A program made the translations under genes and the position numbers. 5,850 nucleotides of DNA, taken from assembly GCA_021790955.1 (NCBI GenBank), contig JAJYFI010000119.1:1-5850 (forward strand), given 5' to 3'. Below the pieces are notes generated by a model. It was given only the letters and a program-made list of their open reading frames with translations. It was not told the DNA's origin and did no database searches. Below are positions 1-3,189 of this stretch, in pieces. Position 1 is the stretch's first letter; each line of letters starts with the position of its first letter. The DNA is from a bacterium. Lineage in GTDB: Bacteria > Elusimicrobiota > Elusimicrobia > UBA1565 > UBA9628.

Positions 1-573
1 TGCGTCGGCGTCAAACGGGCGTATGTTGAAGCATCGGTCTACGAGGACTTTGTCGCAGGGATAATGCAAAGCATCGCAGGTCTTCGTGTCAGCACCGATC
101 CGGCTGCGGACCTCTGCCCGGTTTCCTTCACGAGGACAGCCGAACTGCAGGCTCAAATCGAAGACGCGCTCGACCGCGGAGCCACACTGCACAGCCCGCG
201 GGATTGCAGCAGCTTCCTCGGGAGCGAGCCGATGCTGCTCACCGGCGTCCCCCCCGAGTCTCGCATTCTCACCGAGGAGTGTTTTGGCCCCGTGCTCTGC
301 GTCATGCCCTTTAACGACGAGGAGGAGGCTGTCGCGCTCGCCAACGCCTCGGACTACGGGCTTTCGGCGTCGGTATGGACCCGGGACATCGGACGCGCCC
401 TCCGCGTGGCCAGGGCCGTCAAGTCCGGGGTCGTCTCGGTCAATTCCTCCCACAGCGTCCATCTCGAGGCTCCTTTCGGCGGCTACAAGAAATCCGGCGT
501 CGGCCGGGAGTTGGGCTTCAAGGCCCTCGAGGGCTACAGCGAAGTCAAGAACGTCTTCGTCGCCGAAAAATGA
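1..573 (+). CDS. Aldehyde dehydrogenase family protein, C-terminal part (5' truncated)
   Basis: NAD(P)-dependent aldehyde dehydrogenases oxidise aldehydes to carboxylic acids in the cytoplasm. The frame is open from base 1 and 190 residues are visible of a family length near 480. The first residues, CVGVKR, match the family pattern C-x4-R around the catalytic thiol, so residue 1 is most likely the nucleophilic Cys; this rests on family alignment from memory. Further family marks are ILTEECFGPVL (the Glu-x-Phe-Gly-Pro segment that contacts the nicotinamide ribose), YGLSASVWTRD, and the C-terminal block APFGGYKKSGVGRELG followed by ALEGYSEVKNV. The Rossmann NAD-binding half and the general-base Glu lie outside the window. 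The substrate cannot be assigned. The next gene is 143 nt downstream, so co-transcription is uncertain. Family assignment is secure. Confidence 0.95.
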   Translation, partial: CVGVKRAYVEASVYEDFVAGIMQSIAGLRVSTDPAADLCPVSFTRTAELQAQIEDALDRGATLHSPRDCSSFLGSEPMLLTGVPPESRILTEECFGPVLCVMPFNDEEEAVALANASDYGLSASVWTRDIGRALRVARAVKSGVVSVNSSHSVHLEAPFGGYKKSGVGRELGFKALEGYSEVKNVFVAEK

Positions 574-659
574 CCGCTGGGGGGGTAGGCCCAACGTCCT
601 ATAAAAGAAAGGGACCTTCGCCTCAGGCGCGCCGGGCATGGACTCGGATAAAATAATTC

Positions 660-683
660 CGCGGCGCGGGACGTTGCGCCGCG
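660..683 (+). other. GC-rich hairpin in the leader of the 717 gene
   Basis: An 8-bp perfect stem (cgcggcgc at 660-667 with gcgccgcg at 676-683) closes an 8-nt loop. No T-run follows, so it is not a convincing intrinsic terminator. It lies 25 nt upstream of the Shine-Dalgarno of the next gene and could be a leader structure. Apart from it and a weak TAAAAT at 649-654 without a -35 partner, I see nothing in the gap 574-716. Confidence 0.35.
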
Positions 684-716
684 CCGAAAGCTTATAGGGA
701 ATTAATTGGAGGAAAC

Positions 717-1127
717 ATGATATCAAGCAAAAAAATGGGGATCATCTCGGCGGCCATCCTCGCCGCGGGAGTTTTTTTCGCCGTAGGCGTCCGGGCGGCC
801 GATGAGACCGGCCAGCAGCCGTCCCAACCCACCGGCTATCTGCCGCAATGCCATCCCGTCGACGCATTAAACGACCCCAACCATGTTTTGCCGGACGGCT
901 GCGGTTACAAGCCGAGCCTCAATCCCGCCAAGCTCGCAAGGCAGGATGAGGCCTGCGTGGTGGCCGACGCGATGGCTTGCGAGCTTGAGGCTGGAGACCC
1001 TCAAAGAGTGGCGGCCCAGCTCCAGCGGGTCCAAGCCAACGCCCCGGACTATTACGCCATGATCGTGGACCGGCTCCAGGCCTACGGCTACCAAGTCCCG
1101 GCGAGCTCCGGCGGCCAGGACGATTAG
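717..1127 (+). CDS. Small secreted four-cysteine protein, unknown function
   Basis: I do not recognise this 136-residue protein. The start is well supported: GGAGG at 708-712 lies 4 nt before the ATG. Residues 1-27 look like a Sec signal peptide (Lys5-Lys6, then a hydrophobic core) with probable cleavage after Val-Arg-Ala at 25-27, leaving about 109 residues outside the inner membrane. The mature part has four cysteines at 45, 62, 80 and 88, an even number that suggests two disulfides. Pro/Gly-rich stretches (37-43, 58-70) precede a probably helical second half at 71-125, which ends in a Gly/Asp-rich tail. No lipobox Cys follows the signal peptide, so it is not a lipoprotein. It stands alone between ALDH and a REP-like element, which gives no functional clue. 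Coding status is well supported; function is open. Confidence 0.82.
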   Translation: MISSKKMGIISAAILAAGVFFAVGVRAADETGQQPSQPTGYLPQCHPVDALNDPNHVLPDGCGYKPSLNPAKLARQDEACVVADAMACELEAGDPQRVAAQLQRVQANAPDYYAMIVDRLQAYGYQVPASSGGQDD

Positions 1128-1167
1128 CTCTTAGCCGGGAGCCGCCAACCGAAGGCCCCAGGCCATC

Positions 1168-1237
1168 GGGGTCAGGTCTCAACAATCAACGCTTGCGCGT
1201 CTGCGCGGTGAGATGTTGAAAGTTGAGACCTGACCCC
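1168..1237. repeat. REP-like palindromic element, two inverted arms
   Basis: Arms at 1168-1190 and 1215-1237 are inverted copies. The outer 16 bp (ggggtcaggtctcaac) are perfect, followed by an A/A double mismatch and five more pairs. Between them, GCGC at 1195-1198 pairs with GCGC at 1203-1206 around a 4-nt loop, so the whole 70 bp folds into one long hairpin. The 23-nt right arm recurs exactly at 2611-2633. From memory, this ggtcaggtctcaac motif is scattered through many environmental bacterial genomes and resembles the REP elements mobilised by Y1 (RAYT-type) transposases; no transposase is present here. It sits between the 717 gene and efp and may stop or stabilise the upstream transcript. 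Confidence 0.85.
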
Positions 1238-1239
1238 CT

Positions 1240-1270
1240 CTGACATTTGGTAAAATTTTTTAGCTAAAAA
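1240..1270 (+). promoter_or_regulatory. Possible efp promoter / AT-rich palindrome
   Basis: CTGACA at 1240-1245 is a 5/6 match to a -35 box and begins 3 bp after the REP-like element. No good -10 lies at 17 bp; the best is the AT-rich GCTAAA at 1263-1268. A perfect 14-bp palindrome TTTTTAGCTAAAAA occupies 1257-1270 and could instead be an operator. The promoter call is weak; the palindrome itself is directly visible. Confidence 0.3.
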
Positions 1271-1297
1271 TCGCTTTTTCAAGAGGGAGAAATAGGC

Positions 1298-1861
1298 ATG
1301 ATCACCACGGCGGAACTGCGGGTCGGCATGGTCATCGAGAACGAAGGGCAGCTCTACGAGGTCCTGGCCTGCCAGCACCATCGCATGTCCCAGTCGCGCG
1401 CCGTCTACCGCACGACGCTGCAGTCCCTGGACACGGGCGGCGTCGTCGAACGCTCCTTCATGTCGGGCACCAAGCTGCGCGAGGTCCCGGTCACCAAGCG
1501 CGAGAAGACCTACATCTACGACGAAGGCGACAAGGCCGTCTTCATGGACATCGAGAACTACGAGCAGGTGGGGTTTCCCAAGTCGCACCTGGGCCCGCAG
1601 GCGAAATACCTGAGGGAAAACATGGAGGTCCTGGGCGTCTATGTGGACGGCAAGCTTGCGACGATCGAGCTTCCGCCCAACGTCGTCCTCACCGTGACGA
1701 GCACGGTCCCCGGGGTCAAGGGAGACTCCGTTTCCAATATGATGAAGCCCGCGACGATGGACACGGGGCTCGAGGTGCAGGTCCCGCTCTTTATCAAGGA
1801 GGGGGACAAGATCCGCGTCGACACCCGCACGAACGCCTACGTCGAGCGGGTCAAGGAGTAG
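1298..1861 (+). CDS. efp: Elongation factor P with atypical loop
   Basis: EF-P binds between the P and E sites of the ribosome and relieves stalling on consecutive prolines. The 187 residues match the usual length. The N-terminal KOW-like domain spans about 1-62, followed by two OB-type domains; the C-terminal signature KPATMDTG-x-EVQVPLF-x4-GDKIRVDTR is intact. The start is set by GAGGGA at 1283-1288, 9 nt before ATG. The odd part is the first-domain loop: where E. coli has KPGKG with Lys34 at its tip, this protein reads HRMSQSRAV. Ungapped alignment from Tyr20 to Thr46-Gly47 (28 residues in both proteins) puts Gln32 at the Lys34 position. The known Lys and Arg modification chemistries could not act on Gln, and no modification enzyme gene is visible nearby. 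The HAD gene follows after 17 nt, suggesting co-transcription. Confidence 0.97.
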   Translation: MITTAELRVGMVIENEGQLYEVLACQHHRMSQSRAVYRTTLQSLDTGGVVERSFMSGTKLREVPVTKREKTYIYDEGDKAVFMDIENYEQVGFPKSHLGPQAKYLRENMEVLGVYVDGKLATIELPPNVVLTVTSTVPGVKGDSVSNMMKPATMDTGLEVQVPLFIKEGDKIRVDTRTNAYVERVKE

Positions 1862-1878
1862 CGCTCGACCGCGAACCG

Positions 1879-2622
1879 ATGATTAAAGCGGTCATCTTCG
1901 ACATCGACAACACCCTCACCGACTTCATGCGCATGAAGCGCGCGGCGGTCGAGGCGGCCGTCGAGGGGATGATCGACGCGGGCTTGAAAGCCGACAAGGA
2001 CGACCTCATCCGCAAGATTTTCGACATCTACTGGGCCAACGGCGTCGAGGACCAGAAAATTTTCGACAAGGTGCTTCTCCAGGAGGAGGGGCTCATCAAC
2101 TACCGGGTCCTCGCCTCGGGGATCGTCGCCTATCGCCGCGCCAAGGCGGGCACCATGGCGCTTTACCCCCATGTGGGCTCAACCCTCTCCGAGCTCATGC
2201 GCCTGGGGGTCAAGATGGCCGTCATCTCGGACGCGCCCAGGCTCGAGGTGTGGCTGCGGATCGTCGATTTGGGGCTTCACTACTATTTCGACAACGTGAT
2301 CACGGCGGACGACGTGGGCGCGAAAAAACCGGCGCCGCTGGGTTTTCAGAAGGCCCTCGATGTCCTGGGGACCGAGCCGAAGGAGACCTTGATGGTGGGC
2401 GACTGGGCGGAGCGCGACATCGCGGGCGCCAAGGCCTTGGGCATCCGCACCGCCTGGGCGAAATACGGCGACACCTTCGAGACCAAGGACTCGGGCGCCG
2501 AGTTCGAATTAGACGACATCCAGGACCTCATCGGGATCATCAGGAAGGACAGCCGTCCGGAGCCGGCGGCGAAGCCCCGCAACCCCGCATCGAAAGCGAC
2601 GCGACGAGCCGTTGAAAGTTGA
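1879..2622 (+). CDS. HAD-superfamily (subfamily IA) hydrolase, probable phosphatase
   Basis: HAD subfamily IA enzymes are cytoplasmic Mg-dependent phosphatases or dehalogenases. All four motifs are present: motif I FDIDNTLTD with nucleophile Asp8 and Asp10; motif II VISDA with Ser117; motif III GAKKPAP with Lys150; motif IV VGDWAERDIAGA with Asp175 and Asp180. Residues 15-95 form the helical cap. Asp10 and the motif IV acids favour a phosphatase over a dehalogenase; the substrate is unknown. It begins 17 nt after efp without an obvious Shine-Dalgarno, suggesting coupling to efp. Residues from about 223 are a low-complexity Pro/Ala/Arg/Lys tail, and the last codons (Val-Glu-Ser and stop) lie inside a REP-like repeat at 2611-2633. 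The ancestral C-terminus was therefore probably rewritten by that insertion, without touching the catalytic core. Confidence 0.92.
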   Translation: MIKAVIFDIDNTLTDFMRMKRAAVEAAVEGMIDAGLKADKDDLIRKIFDIYWANGVEDQKIFDKVLLQEEGLINYRVLASGIVAYRRAKAGTMALYPHVGSTLSELMRLGVKMAVISDAPRLEVWLRIVDLGLHYYFDNVITADDVGAKKPAPLGFQKALDVLGTEPKETLMVGDWAERDIAGAKALGIRTAWAKYGDTFETKDSGAEFELDDIQDLIGIIRKDSRPEPAAKPRNPASKATRRAVES

Positions 2623-2633
2623 GACCTGACCCC
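2611..2633. repeat. REP-like half element overlapping the HAD stop codon
   Basis: This 23-nt segment is identical to 1215-1237, the right arm of the first REP-like element, in the same orientation. Its internal TGA (2620-2622) is the stop codon of the HAD gene. No inverted partner arm is seen here, so it is a single arm. It separates the HAD gene from the RNA cassette. Confidence 0.85.
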
Positions 2634-2636
2634 TCG

Positions 2637-2720
2637 CAAAAAGGCGGCGCCGGAAAATCCGGCGCCGCCTTGACTATGGAGACGAGAGAGATTCCGGTAA
2701 CTCTGGAATCTCCGCCAACG
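2637..2720 (-). ncRNA. Predicted small RNA 1, antisense to tRNA-like RNA 1
   Basis: The predicted minus-strand RNA of about 84 nt starts 6-7 nt after a near-consensus -10 and ends at the terminator 2638-2671. From its 5' end it contains: segment A (2710-2720), exactly complementary to 11 nt of tRNA-like RNA 1 at 2837-2847; a hairpin (stem 2705-2712 with 2688-2695, loop 2696-2704); segment B (2681-2692), exactly complementary to 12 nt at 2826-2837; then the terminator. A and B together cover every base between the D and T arms of tRNA-like RNA 1. The hairpin loop GAGUUACC also pairs with the D-arm 5' strand GGUAGCUC at 2861-2868 (8 pairs, one G-U). Read on the + strand, 2681-2720 is the tRNA-like sequence circularly permuted, with a shortened D arm and no T arm. 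Sequence complementarity is seen; transcription and function are inferred. Confidence 0.65.
2638..2671 (-). terminator. Intrinsic terminator of small RNA 1
   Basis: A 12-bp perfect GC stem (2643-2654 with 2658-2669) closes a 3-nt loop. On the minus strand the stem is followed by five T residues (complement of 2638-2642), the classic Rho-independent form. Two flanking A:T pairs extend it. On the + strand only TTGACTAT follows, so it acts mainly on minus-strand transcripts, though it could also weakly end the HAD transcript. Confidence 0.8.
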
Positions 2721-2725
2721 CGATC

Positions 2726-2754
2726 AGTATACCCTCCGGCATCGCCGCCGTCAA
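2726..2754 (-). promoter_or_regulatory. Sigma70-type promoter of small RNA 1
   Basis: On the minus strand TTGACG (2749-2754, 5/6 to consensus) and TATACT (2726-2731, 5/6) are separated by exactly 17 bp. The expected start near 2719-2720 coincides with the first base of antisense segment A. The same arrangement recurs in unit 2, which strengthens the call. Confidence 0.72.
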
Positions 2755-2759
2755 TATCG

Positions 2760-2797
2760 GGCGGACGGAGCCAACGTTGAAAGAGAGTCCGTCCGCC
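2760..2797 (-). other. Hairpin 1 with loop complementary to tRNA-like RNA 1
   Basis: A 10-bp perfect stem (2760-2769 with 2788-2797) closes an 18-nt loop. Read on the + strand, the loop matches the tRNA-like segment at 16 of 18 positions. As RNA, CGUUGGC pairs with GCCAACG (7 pairs), and after a 2-nt internal loop eight more pairs form between CUCUCUUUC and the Ala/Gly-rich-codon-like GAGAGAGA stretch of the tRNA-like segment. No T-run follows, so it is not a terminator. It lies between the tRNA-like RNA and the small-RNA promoter. Confidence 0.7.
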
Positions 2798-2877
2798 GTG
2801 TACCCCGGCGGGGGCTTGAACCCCGATCTCTCTCGTCGTTGGCGGAGGCTCTGTCCAGTTGAGCTACCGGGGCACAC
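2798..2877 (-). ncRNA. tRNA-like RNA 1 (no usable anticodon arm)
   Basis: The minus strand reads as a tRNA outside its anticodon region: acceptor GCCCCGG (2867-2873) pairing with CCGGGGT (2802-2808), U8-A9, D stem GCTC/GAGC around a loop with A14, A15, G18-G19 and A21, and T stem CGGGG/CCCCG around TTCAAGC. Between the D stem and T stem lie 22 nt (2826-2847, normally 23) that cannot form a 5-bp anticodon stem and lack U33; at most CTC/GAG pairs. The acceptor helix can extend to 11 pairs (2867-2877 with 2798-2808), which is abnormal for a tRNA, and no CCA is encoded. It is therefore unlikely to decode. The 22-nt segment is fully complementary to small RNA 1 in two blocks and partly to hairpin 1. 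The promoter-like block at 2882-2910 would start the RNA at about the acceptor 5' end. Confidence 0.75.
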
Positions 2878-2881
2878 TTTA

Positions 2882-2910
2882 TATACGGGGCAGGGACCCC
2901 TTTTGTTCCC
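2882..2910 (-). promoter_or_regulatory. ECF-type promoter-like block before tRNA-like RNA 1
   Basis: The minus strand carries GGGAAC (2905-2910), 17 bp, then CGTATA (2882-2887). This resembles ECF sigma promoters (GGAAC-type -35, CGTA/CGTC-type -10, for example B. subtilis SigW). The block is nearly repeated at 3161-3189, including the spacer core AAAA-GGG-CCCTG. Alternatively TATATA could be a sigma70 -10 with a poor -35. The predicted start falls at 2875-2876, at the acceptor 5' end. Confidence 0.5.
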
Positions 2911-2920
2911 GAAGGCGGGG

Positions 2921-2997
2921 GAAAATGGAAGCGGCGCCGAAACTTCCGGCGCCGCCGTGACTACGGGAAGTGCTCCGATAGCTTGGAGCCCCCTGCC
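2921..2997 (-). ncRNA. Predicted small RNA 2, antisense to tRNA-like RNA 2
   Basis: The predicted minus-strand RNA of about 77 nt has the same order as small RNA 1. Segment A (2990-2998) pairs with CUCCUGCUG of tRNA-like RNA 2 at 3118-3126 (nine pairs, three G-U). A hairpin follows (stem 2985-2989 with 2972-2976, loop 2977-2984). Segment B (2959-2970) is exactly complementary to 12 nt at 3107-3118. The loop AAGCUAUC pairs with the D-arm 5' strand GGUAGCUU at 3140-3147 (eight pairs, one G-U). At D-arm position 13, unit 1 has C and its loop G, while unit 2 has U and its loop A, so the pairing covaries. The GUAGUC part of segment B is also largely conserved in small RNA 1, so that portion is weaker covariation evidence. 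Transcription is inferred from promoter and terminator. Confidence 0.62.
2922..2955 (-). terminator. Probable terminator of small RNA 2
   Basis: A 9-bp GC stem (2931-2939 with 2947-2955) closes a 7-nt loop and is followed on the minus strand by TTCCATTTT. It sits at the same place as the unit 1 terminator and shares the GCGGCGCCG core. The T-run is interrupted, so it is weaker than its counterpart. Confidence 0.6.
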
Positions 2998-3002
2998 AGC
3001 CT

Positions 3003-3031
3003 ATTATCGTCCAGAACTTGAAAACTGTCAA
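3003..3031 (-). promoter_or_regulatory. Sigma70 promoter of small RNA 2
   Basis: On the minus strand TTGACA (3026-3031, perfect) and GATAAT (3003-3008, 5/6) are 17 bp apart, the best promoter in the window. The predicted start near 2996-2997 falls within antisense segment A, as in unit 1. The -35 box touches the stem of hairpin 2. Confidence 0.78.
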
Positions 3032-3073
3032 GGGCGGAGACCGCTGACTTTGGAGGAAGGAACCCCCGCCCTT
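3030..3073 (-). other. Hairpin 2 with loop complementary to tRNA-like RNA 2
   Basis: An 8-bp perfect stem (3030-3037 with 3066-3073) closes a 28-nt loop. On the + strand the loop holds GCTGACT (3043-3049) and GGAAGGA (3055-3061), both identical to the minus-strand tRNA-like segment (3115-3121 and 3105-3111) and in the same order. As RNA this gives two antiparallel 7-bp blocks around an asymmetric internal loop. It is the positional equivalent of hairpin 1 with unrelated stem and loop sequence. Confidence 0.65.
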
Positions 3074-3079
3074 GCGACG

Positions 3080-3152
3080 GCCCCGGCCGGGATTCGAACC
3101 CGGATCCTTCCCGTAGTCAGCAGGAGGCTTTATCCAGTTAAGCTACCAGGGC
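3080..3152 (-). ncRNA. tRNA-like RNA 2
   Basis: The minus strand folds as a complete 73-nt cloverleaf: acceptor GCCCTGG (3146-3152) with CCGGGGC (3080-3086), D stem GCTT/AAGC with G18-G19, anticodon stem TCCTG/CGGGA with loop CTGACTA, 5-nt variable loop, and T stem CCGGG/CCCGG around TTCGAAT. The formal anticodon would be GAC (Val) after U33, but position 37 is U rather than a purine, the next base is C, and CCA is not encoded. Compared with copy 1, D-stem pair 13-22 changes C-G to U-A and T-stem pair 50-64 changes G-C to C-G, both compensatory, so the fold appears selected. A tRNA finder may call it tRNA-Val. I regard it as tRNA-like because it sits in the same antisense cassette as copy 1. 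Confidence 0.75.
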
Positions 3153-3160
3153 TTACTTCT

Positions 3161-3189
3161 AATACGGATCAGGGGCCCTTTTTGTTCCC
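3161..3189 (-). promoter_or_regulatory. ECF-type promoter-like block before tRNA-like RNA 2
   Basis: On the minus strand GGGAAC (3184-3189), 17 bp, then CGTATT (3161-3166). It matches the block at 2882-2910 closely, whereas the neighbouring inter-arm segments differ. The -35 box overlaps the first codons of the subtilase gene on the other strand, so occupancy here could affect both transcription units. Confidence 0.5.

Noticed and set aside
1168..1237. Complete insertion sequence
   Set aside because: Only the palindromic repeat is present; no transposase frame lies between the arms, which are 24 nt apart.
1172..1588. Minus-strand open frame opposite efp
   Set aside because: It is antisense to a well-supported efp gene and crosses the REP-like element; no ribosome binding site or family motif is visible.
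3080..3152. Ordinary tRNA-Val(GAC)
   Set aside because: The cloverleaf is complete, but U37, the C after the acceptor stem, the lack of CCA and above all the antisense cassette shared with a copy that lacks an anticodon stem argue against a decoding tRNA. Not fully excluded.
2777..3181. N-terminal extension of the subtilase reading frame (135 extra codons)
   Set aside because: It crosses both tRNA-like genes, a small-RNA gene and two promoters, has no subtilase-like sequence, and would bury the clear signal peptide that begins at about 3182.
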